Of a stretch of DNA of 64,000 nucleotides, positions 23,573 through 34,837 are shown piece after piece (within the stretch, counting starts at the first letter, position 1; each line of letters opens with the position of its first letter). This stretch comes from Desarmillaria ectypa. Lineage: Eukaryota > Basidiomycota > Agaricomycetes > Agaricales > Physalacriaceae. The position numbers and the translations under genes are program-made. The DNA is taken from the NCBI GenBank assembly GCA_030407005.1, contig JAUDYN010000006.1, positions 3,472,001-3,536,000 on the forward strand, read 5' to 3'. The notes under the pieces were generated by a model that was not told the DNA's origin, did no database searches, and saw nothing but the letters and a program-made list of their open reading frames with translations.

Positions 23573-24824
23573 GATCGTCTACAGCGAGCGACAAGGGCCC
23601 CAGGCCGTGAAAATACGAAACAAGCGTGATGGTGATGGTCGTAAATGAAGGGGAAGAAAATGAATAGCCGGAACGGTCGTGGCAATGATCACGTGATGAT
23701 CATCGCCTTCATGGGCGAAGACTTCAAGTTGAGCTCTTTTTGTTGTTTCCCGTCTGTTGGGATTTGAGAGTTGAGCCGAGATAATGGCAATCCGGCATCA
23801 TGCCGAACTTGCTGATTAAGAAAGAAATATTAGGAAACTTGTAGAACATTCTAGTAAATTAGCATTTAGTATATAAGTAGGTACAGTAGTGTACATATGC
23901 ATGCGTTTGCAGAGCTCAGCCAAGCGCAATACTATTGGTCTGACACCGCGCATGTACTAACTGGGAACGAACTGATCTATTCATCCCCCGTTTTTCACAA
24001 CACCGTCATCACTGGAAAAAACTGGGTCGGCATTCTGTGAGCTGCTCTAATGAGCTCAGATACGACTGCCGGCATTGTATCTTGGCTTCGGAAAAATACC
24101 TCCTAGGGGAAAAGGCACCCCGGGCCGAACTCGTCGAGCGTGTCCGTAGTCGTGCTTGCACTCGTTCTGACGGTTATCAAGAGAAATTCGTCGGGCTCTA
24201 TTAGTAGCACCTTTCGAAGTTTTCTCTGAAGGCTTCCCTTCAGGAACTTGAAGGAGAATCATGACCCTTGACCCTGAATTCCATGCCTTACTCGCCGCCT
24301 AATATCTTCTTCCAAAAGCGTGTCTCCCTTAGCTGCTGTTCTCCCTTGTGGCGGACACAAATGCATTGAGTAAATCATTATCATCCTGAGAACACGTGCT
24401 GTTTAACTTTTTGGAATGAAGCTTAGCCCGTAGCCATTCAGCCAATTCATTATCAGTTCTTCCGCGTCCAACCCAAACTCTGAGGATAGCTTTTTGATGC
24501 GTTTCTAATAATTTCCAGCTGGGACCCACGTTTCATTACCCACTGTCCTATACTTCCTGCAGCTTCAACATGAACAGTGATGGTCTTCCCCTCGCTCTAT
24601 CCTCTAGTCCATAGCACTCCTGTCGCCTGTTCCTCTACCTGGCCAATCTTATTCGGATGAATCAATCCCCAAAGTTTAACGCCACATACGCTACCGGTGA
24701 GTCATTCCCAGCTTTCCCGTCCCGGTATGGGAACGGTGATCCCTCGCAAAAGTCTCCCAGGCATCAATTAGGGTCGACGAAGATGTTTAAAAGCGTAGAG
24801 ACAACACTACGGCGGTAATGACCC
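23573..24824. other. Divergent intergenic region
   Basis: Between the NIPA gene (minus) and the short coiled-coil gene (plus). It holds the CACGTG palindrome listed separately. No gene recognised. Confidence 0.5.
23688..23697. promoter_or_regulatory. Palindromic E-box ATCACGTGAT
   Basis: A 10-bp perfect palindrome with a CACGTG core, 116 nt upstream of the NIPA start. CACGTG is the classic bHLH or bZIP binding core; function here is inferred. Confidence 0.4.
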
Positions 24825-25260
24825 ATGGCCCGAAACCGAAACACTACCCAAGCCACCCGTAGCGCCCTCACCCACCTCCAAGACAAATGCATCTCGCTCG
24901 AACTCGAAACCATCAACCTGCGTAATGAGGTGCAGGTTCTGCGGAACAGCGCGATGATGCTGTTAATGGAGAACGCAGACTTGAAGCGTGACGTACAGGT
25001 ACTCCGTGCAAAGTTGCCAACGCCGCAGACGGTGTGCTGGTATCTTTCATCTTGCTCAGTGTCTGATAATTCACCGGGCCCTGCAGGTGCAAGAAGCGAA
25101 TAATTTAATACAGGGCCTGTTATGCATGTACGAACAATTAGATGCGGAGAAACGTGACAGAGATTCTTCGCTGGAGATCGGTTCAGCAACGTCCGCCTCG
25201 TCCAGTACCATTGACCTGGAACAATCACTGGCTTGCATTGCGTTCCTCAAAGATGAATAA
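24825..25260 (+). CDS. Short coiled-coil protein, 126 residues
   Basis: Two exons (24825-25031 and 25087-25260) flank a 55-nt intron GTGTGC...CTGCAG. The first exon has heptad-like leucines (LTHLQDKCISLELETINLRN, EVQVLRNSAMMLLMENADLK), suggesting a parallel coiled coil over residues 15-65. The second exon begins VQEANNLIQGLLCMYEQLDA and ends in a Ser-rich tail. No family recognised; a structural or adaptor role is only a guess. Confidence 0.6.
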
Positions 25261-25738
25261 GTACGTACTTCTTATTATTCTTAGGGCATCTTGACGTCGT
25301 AGCTTAGGAATGATGCAAATCAGAATAATTCGTTGAATTATCCCCCATCACCGACATGTCGACGCGTCGTTTGAGTATTCCGGTATTCCTGGTCCGTCGT
25401 TCGATATACTTTAAATATTTTGTCGATGCTTTCTCTTGACACTTTGAAGAGGGGGCACTGAAGGTGGGGGACTCGGGGGAGTAAACATAATCTTTCTCGA
25501 CAGCCGGTCCTGCATTTATTGGAATTCAATAGTATATCTGAATCCTTCAGTGTCATTTACGAGCATGTGGAAACTTACAGCCAGCTAAACCACGTCCTCA
25601 CAGCTTGATTCAATTTTGCTCAGTCACCTGGCGACGATCAATCGCAGTGCGTCATATGTTGCTTCACGCGACAAAGCCCCTATATAAACGCGTCGAACCC
25701 CGCCCCTCCGCTTCACACCTTCCCTTCCTCCCATCACC
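25261..25738. other. Intergenic spacer
   Basis: No gene recognised. It contains the TATA box of the small candidate gene that follows. Confidence 0.5.
25681..25688 (+). promoter_or_regulatory. TATA box of a small candidate gene
   Basis: TATATAAA lies 51 nt upstream of an ATG in good context (ATCACCATGTCC), with a pyrimidine-rich leader between them. Confidence 0.5.
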
Positions 25739-25997
25739 ATGTCCATAATGAGTGAGGGCTGCAATGATTTCCGCAGAGGAGTTCAGCAATCTGGGCACCA
25801 ATATAACAAGATCAGTCACGCTATCAGCAACGACATAGGCGCGCCCTGTGCATGTGGACATCCTGATACGGCGATGTCGTGCAACAGTGCGTAACTCGGT
25901 CAAGGTTTGTCACGAGATTGAGCGCAACAAACTCCTAACCGACACAGCTCCGTCATTTAGCTGCATCATTCTAGTGCATATACTCACCCTTTTCTAG
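25739..25997 (+). CDS. Candidate very small protein (51 or 65 residues)
   Basis: Starts MSIMSEGCNDFRRG. It contains the Cys-rich stretch GAPCACGHPD and reaches MSCN at 25885. There it either ends after two more codons (C-N-S-A stop) or splices at GTGCGT (25887) to AG at 25946-25947, giving a hydrophobic C-terminus ending SFSCIILVHILTLF. Support is a strong TATA box at the right distance, a CT-rich leader and good start context. No family recognised. The four C-terminal residues of the unspliced form resemble a CaaX position but are not aliphatic. Confidence 0.35.
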
Positions 25998-26398
25998 CTA
26001 TCTGGATAATCTGGACGAAATGGATGGCTATATCCTTTCAAGGATGCATTAGTGCGTATTGCAAAAAGAGAACTATTTACTGATACGTGCGCACCTATGT
26101 ACGGCGTCTTCAAGCGCTACACTGTCAAACTTTAAGTCTCCGCCTTTCTCAGGTCAGAAGCGGGCACGGTGAATTTCGTGTTTATCCGATGCATTCGTGC
26201 GTTGCGTTAAATTCATCGCCTCTCGGTACCGCATATTACGAATAGCATGTCTCCTGTGTTATGGCGAACCTGAACCTGAATCTTCGTAATATATAGCCGA
26301 GAAGGTGCGCCATCACCACAAATCTTTCTGTCATCAAATTCCAATCAAATTGACGGTATAGCTTGTCACATTGCACATCATATCATAACAGGGTCCAT
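25998..26398. other. Intergenic between convergent genes
   Basis: No gene or repeat recognised. Confidence 0.5.
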
Positions 26399-27730
26399 TC
26401 AGATAGCTATGTCTGCAAACACAGGGCGATGATCGCTCGCCAGAGTTCCATCATCTGAGAGTGAACTTTCAACTTTGTACCCTTCCGACTTCCTGCGAGG
26501 AAACATCAACCAAGAAAAAGGATCCAAGAAGGGAAGGTCACATACCACCCAAAGTTACTTCCCCCAAAGACGAAGTCAATTCTCTGCCACACTGAAGTGT
26601 CAGCTGGTCCATTGAACCCAGTGTAGGTCGCAAAATTATTAGAGACGCTCTCTCTTGGCGCCTGACCACGAAGGTCGAGCATCTTGAAATCTGGCAGCAG
26701 ATCTCCTGCATCGTACTTGGCTGCGAATGTCGCGTTTATGGCAACTGGTGCGCTTGCGCCAGTGATGATATTGTAAGCGCCAGAACTATTACCAGTCGAG
26801 GGACTATATTCAACGTCACTAAACATGCTCTAGAGCCTCGATATATCCCGCTCACCTGTTGAAATCGCCTGTTACGAACACCGGGCCACGCAACTGTACA
26901 GCTTCATACCGTGCCCTCGTCAAAATCAATGATGCACCAACTCGCCGCTGCATATCTGACTGATCATCCAGATGAGTGTTCAATACCGTGAACTTTGTCT
27001 TGGCGCCCGTTGATAAGCTAAAGTTTGCCACAGTACACAGTCGGAAGGACCCTGCTCCAGGGTATTTGGACGGCTCAAAGGGAGTGTCTCTGTCAAACAT
27101 GAACCAAGGCTCACGACCAGGAGACAATGAACGCACGAGAGCCAAAAGGTATCATTCGAAAGCAGCTTGACAGCAGATCTTTGTATCCCAGTGAACACAG
27201 ACCATCTCTTTTGCCTTGCCCAGACTCACTTCTTGTAGAACAACGGACTATACTCCCCTGCCTCCACACCGTCGTCACGTCCAACACCAATCTACCGACT
27301 CGTCAGCTAAAAAAAAAAAGCCACCAGCAACAAATATAGCACTCACCCAACCCCAGTCATCCCCAAAGAGCTCCGCCAGATCAGTTACCTGCCTCACCAA
27401 AGCTTCCTGGAACCCAGCGATGATAATACCCTCACTCAACAAATGTTCTGCAACGCGAAGCCTCCTCGTACTCCGCGGCTGTTCCCCCGACAACCCCAAA
27501 AACTTCTCCTGCACAAGAGGATCACCCAAAGCAGAAATCGACTCTGAAACAGTGATGTTGTCAGGCTGTGAGTCGTATCTGAGGTTGTACGTGACAATTC
27601 GAAAGCTGGTAGGATCAAGGCTGTCGATATGCATGTCCTGCGAGAGGGAGACGAGAGCGAAGTGAAGGAGGAGAATAACGTTGAGTGTCAAGGAGCGGAA
27701 CCATCGGGCCGATGTATTGCACGTGGACAT
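26399..27730 (-). CDS. Secreted EEP-domain protein (endonuclease/exonuclease/phosphatase)
   Basis: Six exons (27347-27730, 27230-27291, 27137-27178, 26856-27089, 26546-26818, 26399-26492) give exactly 363 codons including TGA. After MSTCNTSARWFRS comes a hydrophobic stretch LNVILLLHFALVSL, a likely signal peptide. EEP core motifs are in order: FRIVTYNLRYD (metal-binding Asn), IIAGFQEAL (catalytic Glu), DDWGW-IGVGRDDG, EYSPLFYK, TVLNTHLDD, FVTGDFNR, RIDFVFGG and ASDHRPVFAD (catalytic Asp-His). EEP proteins cleave phosphodiester or phosphoester bonds in DNA, RNA, lipids or sugar phosphates; the substrate here is not evident. It is the intact paralogue of the broken gene at the left edge and shares its intron positions. 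Confidence 0.88.
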
Positions 27731-30700
27731 GATGGATTTTCCGCGCCATGCAAGGGCTCATCTGCTTTATATGTCTGCCAGGACATCTTCTTTTTGCCTT
27801 CTCTGATGGTGGTCAGCGACCAGTCATATCGTGGCGTTATCACATGTGCGCATCTACTGATTTATTTCTCACAGAAACAATGGCGAAGCGAGGAAGCCTG
27901 AAAGTGCGTCTGATCATGAATGAATACTCAAGCACGTTGAATGCGTAGATATGACCTGCCCTGTGACTCAAGCCCATGGTTCCCCTCAATATTTTTGAAC
28001 GATGAACCAAATCTCCGTCCGTCTCTCAATGGCCGTTGGTTCCATCTATGGAATCAAATGGCACTGTAGGGAAAGAAAAAGACGAGTGCGTTCCTGGATG
28101 TTGGCCGAGACAGGTTAGCTGTCATTGCATAAAGATGCGCGTCTCGAGTACATCTTAAGGTGAGTGTTCCTGCTAAAAACTGAGCTGGCTGTAGGCTCTT
28201 GTTTTCGACTCGGAATCCTTCTTGATAGGAAGAAAGACTGCCCAATATGATGCTTTTGTTGCTGGATAATGGTTAATCACAGAGAGATCATCGTTCAACC
28301 AGCCCTTCAACTCTTTCTGGAAAACGCTTTGCCTGGTGGACAGGACCCGCAAATTTGCACCGGCCCGCACGGAGATATACATGCATCCTCCATTTTTAGC
28401 TCATGATGGTTGTCCCACAGATTTAAGCGAAGGATAATGCACTTTCAGATTCATGGTGGGTCCTGCCAAGTTCCAACCCTTCTGGTATCCATTCCTCGCG
28501 ATATATTCAAACTGGATGGAGTTTTGCGTGACGTACGTTCATGCTTTATAAATTCCTAGAGATGTGTGTAACCTGTGTTCCAGGAATATAGAGGATTAGA
28601 CGACTTTAGGACATGTCAATTGACCTATGTCGATCCCCTTGATCGAACAAATACAACTGAAAGTCTCAGGCTCCTTGACGAGTTTTTTGCCTCTAAGGGG
28701 GAGATACGGCTCCGAGGGCGTGCTTGGTCGACTGAACCCTGGGGAAGGCTCCACCTTCGTTCGTCTGGAACCTGCGGCAGAAATTTCCTTCGCTCCTTAA
28801 ACTTCCATTCTACTAGACCAGTTTTGAACCGGCTCGTGGCTCTCTAGTTTTCTCTTCATCCTCAGTCCTCTGTTACCTCATGGTTGTTCTGATTACTTTC
28901 CTTGTTGCTTGACGATCATTTTGGTTTCCTACCTCACTGTCCCTGCATCCTGTACCTGTTTTTTGGGGTCATTATCGTGTTCCATACCCTGCCACTGTTG
29001 CTGATTTGATAAGAATATATCTTTATGTCAACGCTATGCTGTTTTATCCCCCTGGGCGTATGCCATACTGACCGATTAGCGGGAACTGGGGCTACCTTGC
29101 ATGAATCCTTTTTTATGAGATGCCATGATCACTGTAGATGTATTCTCTGGAGTAAGTAGGTAACATATCAAGCATTGAAAGAAACGATTTCTCCACATTG
29201 AAGACGCCGTGACTTGGCGCGTCATCACAATTTACCTGCGGACCCCCGCATATGCCGCCCGAGGAGGCCTCCAAATATGCCCTTACCTGTTATCTGCGGA
29301 CTTCTGATATCAAGCAGCTCGGGATTTGCTAACAATATGGCCAAAGAGCTCGCATGACCTACCGCAGGAATGACAGCTCTAATCTCCGGTGAGACAGAAT
29401 TATTAGGCCCCAACAAGTATAGTCCTTGGCGCTTGTTGGTCTCGTTACACATCAATTCAATGGTGCAAGGCAGCTAACGGCAGACTTCCGTTCATCCCAG
29501 CAACAATTTCTAGGATATAGCCTGAGTTTCTTTGCCCCAATGGAGTAATAGCTCGATTCTGAACTTTATCCGAGTCATGAACTTTCTCTCGATAGCTACG
29601 AGCATGGTACTTCTGGTAACATGCTAGAATGAATAAGACCACGGAGTCCCGAGTGATTAATTTGATTTGGCCCAGGACGTAAATTCAAACTAGGGTTCAC
29701 AAACCCAGAGTCCTGGAGTAATGGAGGAAGCAACAGATGCACTATGATGCCGGTAGAGACAACGAGGGGGACGTCATTGTAATATCATTGATTTCCCTGG
29801 AGGAGAGCCACGATCTGATGCGAGCTATGTCGGTTCCGTCTATGACTAACTAAAAAAAAGGATGCCACGAACCTCGAGAAAACCTTGAGTTGTCTTAGAA
29901 CTTTTTACGGATATTGGGAGGACGTCTGTGAGCACTGGAAGGGGATCAGTGATGCCTTTTTTAAACAAGACTGCAGCACTTCCCGTTGGCTACTTTATCT
30001 GCACAGTGAATGTTGGTAATGTGGTATTGGATAACCTTGCAATTGATTCGCACCCTCGACGTGCTTTCAGTGTTCCACCTTTTCCAGAAGCCGCCGCAGT
30101 AGCCCAGAAATATACGAGCATATTTTTTCTCATGTTATGGTCGACATCCCGAGAGTAGCATTAAAAAATTACTATCAAAAGAGATTAACTTAAAAACAAT
30201 TGAATAGGTACATATACCGGTGTTTACACCTGGGGAAAGCTCAGGTTACAGACTCAAGCCGACCCATTTGCTTCGACCAATCACATAAAAATCGCGGCCA
30301 TTTTGGCGACCGCATGATAAAATTTGACCCCGACGACACAGAAAGTGAAATCAGACAATAGCAGATGTTGAAGGACAAGATATCTGTGTAAGTTAAACGG
30401 TGAAACGATGTACTTTGTTACCACACAAGCTTCCCGGTACGTGGATGGATATTCTCTGAAATTCGCGAGTTGTTTGATCCCCTGTGGCCTGCGTCAGTGA
30501 GTCGAAATAGTAGGCAATCTTCCGAGCCATGCGTAGCCGTAAGCCCCATATGAAGGCGATCGTTGGCGCAGGACCTCAAGGTCAGTCATACTTGGATCAC
30601 AGCTGTCAAGTGGTCTAGATGTGAAATATCTAGAATGCATACGTGGCGGCGGATGTGAATAATACCAACCTAGACAAAACCTAGAAGCAGATTTGCAGGC

Positions 30701-31069
30701 GGAAGTCACTGTGCAGGCGGGGACCTCAAGTCGGTTAAATTCTTTGTTTCCTTTTGCCCTATTAGAGAGTAAATAGATATCTGTAATCTTCAAATAAGTT
30801 AGCTTCTTCCATTTTGGAGTCAGTCATTCAGGTGCATTTCTTCTGATATCGTCGTAATCATGGATAGATGCAGACACATCATTCCGCATGTGAATAGTCC
30901 AGAACTAAAATAAGAACAGTACCGAAGTAAAGACAGGAAAGCCTTGCACAAATTGTATTAATCCCGTGTTTCCACAAGTGCGTGCCAGAGACTAGTATTG
31001 ATCCATGCCAACCTGTGACGGGAGTTACTCAGGGGAGAGGATAGCAACGAAGAAGCTAGCTTACCGGAT
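27731..31069. other. Gene-poor stretch, about 3.3 kb
   Basis: No gene recognised on either strand. Frames seen and not supported are 28575-28847 (plus), 29225-29455 and 29457-29642 (minus), 29928-30158 (plus) and 30494-30793 (minus). None shows a domain, signal peptide or consistent splicing. It borders the kinase/DUF7770 block. Confidence 0.5.
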
Positions 31070-32230
31070 CTATTACCTCGTTTGTCAGCATGACGAGGGC
31101 ATATCGAATCGATTCAATGTAAGGATACTGGCACCAACTCTCGTAGTCTCCAAATATCCACGGGCACAGTCTATTCTACGATCCGCTATTCCACTGCTTG
31201 CGAAAAAAGGTTTCATGTCAGCGCCTTCAAACCACTCGGGATAGAACCCTGCGTCAGCCCAATCAATTACTCAAAGCTGCCCATCTTTTCCCAACATCAA
31301 ATTCCGCATGTGCAAGTCTGGGTGAGTAAAGACCAACGATTTACGGTCGTCGAAATAAGAATCTGCTTTCTTGACTTCCTCGATAAGGGAACCATAGCTC
31401 TGCATGACAAGTAGTCTATTTCGGTATACGCATCCATATGAGCGTAAGAACGGAATGGCCCTGCAGCAGGGTCGGTGAGGATGCGACTCGTGCACAGCAG
31501 CAGCAGAAGGCTGTCCCCGAGAGGAGCTGGAAAGCGACATAGTTGGGGATTCCGGTCGGAGATCATACGAAGTTGATATATGTAATGCCAGAGCGGCACT
31601 ATGATACGGAATCGCATCTATAGTCCGGGTTGGTCCTACTCAGAGTCAATCGTTACATCATCGATGACTCCCATAGCTAAGTAGCTCGGGTTGCCGTCAA
31701 AAAAGTCATAGTATGGGGGGATGGGGATGGCAGTTTCTCGACAGACCAATTTCATTGCTCGGTGCTCTTGGGCTGGTGCGTAGATTTTTACGACAGTATC
31801 GAAGCTGATAGAGGCAATTCTCTCCAAGTTAGTGTGACAGGTAAGAGTCATGAAGGTATTGGCACGATTTTAATGGAGTCATCCGAAAGCTTTGTTATGT
31901 CCGAGTAGCTCAGATGTTCTACAGGATTTTTCCGAATCTAAGGTGACGATAAGGCATGTGTGCGAAGAAAGGAATACAGACTGGGGACATACTACTAAGG
32001 AAACGTTGTCACCACGCTTTCGACGAAAAGGGACGAATAGCTGGAGAATAAATGCAAGAATGTTCTCACATAGGGACATATGTCATAAGACATGAATTCT
32101 GGCGTAATAATTTCCTGAAATTTGCAAACGTATTTGAAGTTTGGTGTGGTATACTTGACTGTGACCGATCTGGTGCACAAATCTTGGCAGATAAGTACCA
32201 GTAAGTATGGTGTCTTGGTTTCCGGCACTA
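31070..32230 (-). pseudogene. APH-type kinase pseudogene
   Basis: Degenerate copy of the kinase at 34838-36435; boundaries are approximate. Recognisable blocks in order are ILAFILQLFVPFRRK, IASISFDTVVKIY, CRETAIPIPP, MRFRIIVPLWHYIYQLR, FTHPDLHMRNLMLGKDGQL and VIDWADAGFYPEWFEGAD, then WIFGDYESW and YIESIRYALVML in a shifted frame. Premature stops are TAG at 31636-31638, TAG at 31618-31620 and TGA at 31271-31273. All three fall on codons that are Trp in the intact copy. There is a frameshift near 31850, before the IASI block, and another near 31150-31175. The gene cannot make a full kinase. Confidence 0.85.
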
Positions 32231-33903
32231 ACTGGCCGAGTTCAAATTCCAGAATTCCAATTACTTCCGGCACCCAAACCGGCGACTAGCCTCTCTCACG
32301 ACTGACTATTCCTGTAAGACTTGATGAAGCTCGGGTTGCTGTTCTATCTTTTTCAAATATTTTTTGGGCATACTCTTCGGGTCCCTCTACACTGGACTCA
32401 AAGTATTTTTATTTACGAATATAGAGAAAATATGCAAAGTTTCTCGACAGTTTCTTTTGTAATTTTTTTTAAAAAAATCTGAAAGTATTTGTGATTTTTT
32501 TTTTTTTTTACAGTTTTACAGTTTTTCTATATTTATAGGTAAAAATACTTAAATTTTCGTGCAGTGTTAGTCACATCCTCAAGGTCTGCCATGGTTCTAA
32601 ATCCAATCTCCGGCTCAGCCTGCCAATCCACGAAGACTCATCATACTAAAAATCTTCCATAAAGTCTATCTTCAGCAATTTGCATTTCAACATGAGGTTG
32701 GCTAAGGAACGATGATAACTCTACACGTCATTCAAATGCAATTAAGGGCTTGCCTGGCGGAATTTCCTGGGGCAAGGATCTATAGTTTCTTGCTAGCCTC
32801 TTCAAGGCCCCTCTATATCTGACTGCCGACATATGCATCAGCCCTAGTTCAATGACACCTTTCCCTGAAGTAGACACCTCGACGCTCCAGGCTCTTATTC
32901 CCTCACTGATATCGTGCAGTGCCTGGTGGTCTTCTATCTATGTTCCTCTGGTATGGCCTCTACGGCCGACAGAAGACTGGTGCCCGTACCCGACGCAATT
33001 GGGAGAAGGCCAAGGGCACGTACAACGACAAATGTGGCTACCACAGGTTTCTCTCTGATACGCGACGCCAACGATTTTCTGTTCTTCTCGCCATCCACAT
33101 TTGATTTCCTTCTTTGACATTCCGGAACAAGATACGTTCCGCTTCTGTGTGGGAAGGCTCATGAACTGTGGGATTTACGCTCTGTAAACCGGCACAACCG
33201 CTACTCTGACGGTATATGAATACATCTCGAGTCTCCACATTTGGTATCTCATTTGAATCGATTGGCTTGTCAGTGTTTCGCATTATCCGAGATAAGAGTA
33301 ATTTTTACGCCGTGAGATAACATCGAAAAGTCGAACACAAGCCCGAACATATCCTAGCCGTCATAATGTCAGTCCCTGCACCTAGTACCGTGACTGACCA
33401 CCTTAAATCATCAAGCGGGGACGTAAACCCCGACGTATATTTTCAAATAAAGATCTTGATGCCAGGAAGAGGGGTGAGCGAGTACTTCACCGGTACATTC
33501 ATCAATAACAGACCAACAAATCTTCTTGTACACCCGCTGATTTGATGTTGACTTTTGTAGGTCACAGCCCTCGATAAGCGACGCGACGCGTATCAATTCA
33601 CGTCTTTCCCGTGTTCGGACTTGGGAAGTGCTGTCAAGCAAACAGATTATATGTGTCTGAGCTCAATATCGATCAGTCCGGCCTTACGAGCATCGCTCTC
33701 CTGACCCTGGACCTTATGTACGCCCTAGATCTAATCCATGGGTCAAGCTGGTCTGCTTTCTTGGACACTGGAATGCGTACCACTACATAAGCTTCTCTTC
33801 TTCCTCCTCCTCCTTCCTTCCTCCCCATCGACTTGGACCTCAAACATGTTAGCTACTCGTTCCCCGTTATTTTCTCCTGCTGAATACTTATTTACGAGCC
33901 AGA
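32231..33903. other. Intergenic region of the kinase-psi/DUF7770a divergent pair
   Basis: Separates the minus-strand kinase pseudogene from the plus-strand DUF7770-like gene. It contains the TIR element at 32400-32552. Short frames around 32852-33117 have no recognised features. Confidence 0.5.
32400..32552 (+). mobile_element. MITE-like element with terminal inverted repeats
   Basis: The left end AAGTATTTTTATTTACGAAT, continuing into ATAGAGAAAA, is an imperfect inverted repeat of the right end. The right end read in reverse complement is AAGTATTTTTACCTATAAAT then ATAGAAAAAC. The interior is very AT-rich with T and A homopolymers and has no coding capacity, and the length is about 153 bp. 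No target-site duplication is obvious. A truncated inverted relative is at 1333-1400. A non-autonomous DNA transposon is the likeliest nature. Confidence 0.6.
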
Positions 33904-34511
33904 ATGTCGTATACACTCCCAAACCGTGGATCAATCCAATCTGCTTCTAGCCTTCAAGCTCACTTGGCTACTCTCGAAGTAGATGGTATGGCCATCGTCG
34001 GCACCAGCAATGGACATATATATCATTTCCGGGTTTTCATTTACAATCGCACGCTATGCTGTAGTGTCAGCTTCGATTGTAATCCTACCTACGAGGCCAA
34101 TGATCCTGACAAAGCTCGTGTTACCATTGACTTCAAGACTTACGCATGGACCAAATCCCAAAATGCCCCGCCTGGTCCTATTCCCCCATCCACCGGCGCC
34201 TTCGACGTCAAACTTAAGGCCTCAACAAAGGTATCGAATATCTGTAACGTATTGTTCAACTATCTCAAGAGAGACCAATACCGGTGCGTTGTTTGCATGT
34301 CATTGAGTTTCATTATTCATCGAAATGCAGATTCACTGGTGGTATGGGATGCAGGCATTGGTGCGCTATCATCCTCGGTGATCTCGAGGTGCATGGCTAT
34401 GTTGCGTACGGTACTACCTTGCAGTTTGAGACATGGGAACGAGCCAAGTGCAGAGAACTTGGTCTTGCTGCTTTCATCCACCCTCGCGTTCAAGGGGATT
34501 TCTATGATTGA
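33904..34511 (+). CDS. DUF7770-like protein, copy a
   Basis: Two exons (33904-34283 and 34331-34511) give 186 residues around a 47-nt intron GTGCGT...ATGCAG. The layout fits my memory of the fungal DUF7770 family. A strand-rich N-terminal half (VDGMAIVGTSNGHIYHFRVF, SVSFDCNPTY) is followed by LKRDQYRFTGGMGCRHWCAI, ILGDLEVHGYV and a C-terminal ETWERAKCRE. No signal peptide. Function unknown. It is 62% or more identical by eye to copy b (39586-40193), with identical exon lengths. It lies head-to-head with the dead kinase at 31-32 kb and tail-to-tail with the live kinase, 326 nt away. Confidence 0.8.
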
Positions 34512-34837
34512 TTTTGCTCTTCACCAAATTCGAATTTGTAAATTACAGAATATATCACGGTTACCTACCTACCCACGCGATATTCGAGAAGGGGCTATGA
34601 TATAACATAGACTATAAATACTCTATCCCCTTATCGTGTAAATGTTGAAATCATATGTAATCTGGAATAGGCGTTCATTGTATGGAGACGCTACTGTTGG
34701 CCCTGCCACCAGTGAAAAGTAATACGCTCTATGAATAGATTTAAAAGCATACAATACCCCACCATAGCCGGAAAACAACACGGTCATATCACTTGTACCA
34801 TTACATTCAATTAGATACACGAACGGTGCAGCTGTTT
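34512..34837. other. Convergent 3' spacer
   Basis: Spacer of 326 nt between the stops of DUF7770a (plus) and the kinase (minus). No separate gene is supported. Confidence 0.6.

Noticed and set aside
25880..25894. CaaX pheromone-type ending (C-N-S-A) on the small gene at 25.7 kb
   Set aside because: The two middle residues are not aliphatic, the precursor lacks typical pheromone features, and no receptor gene is nearby.
28453..28847. Possible two-exon gene starting MVGPAKFQPFWYPF
   Set aside because: No acceptor gives a convincing continuous frame, and no family is recognised.
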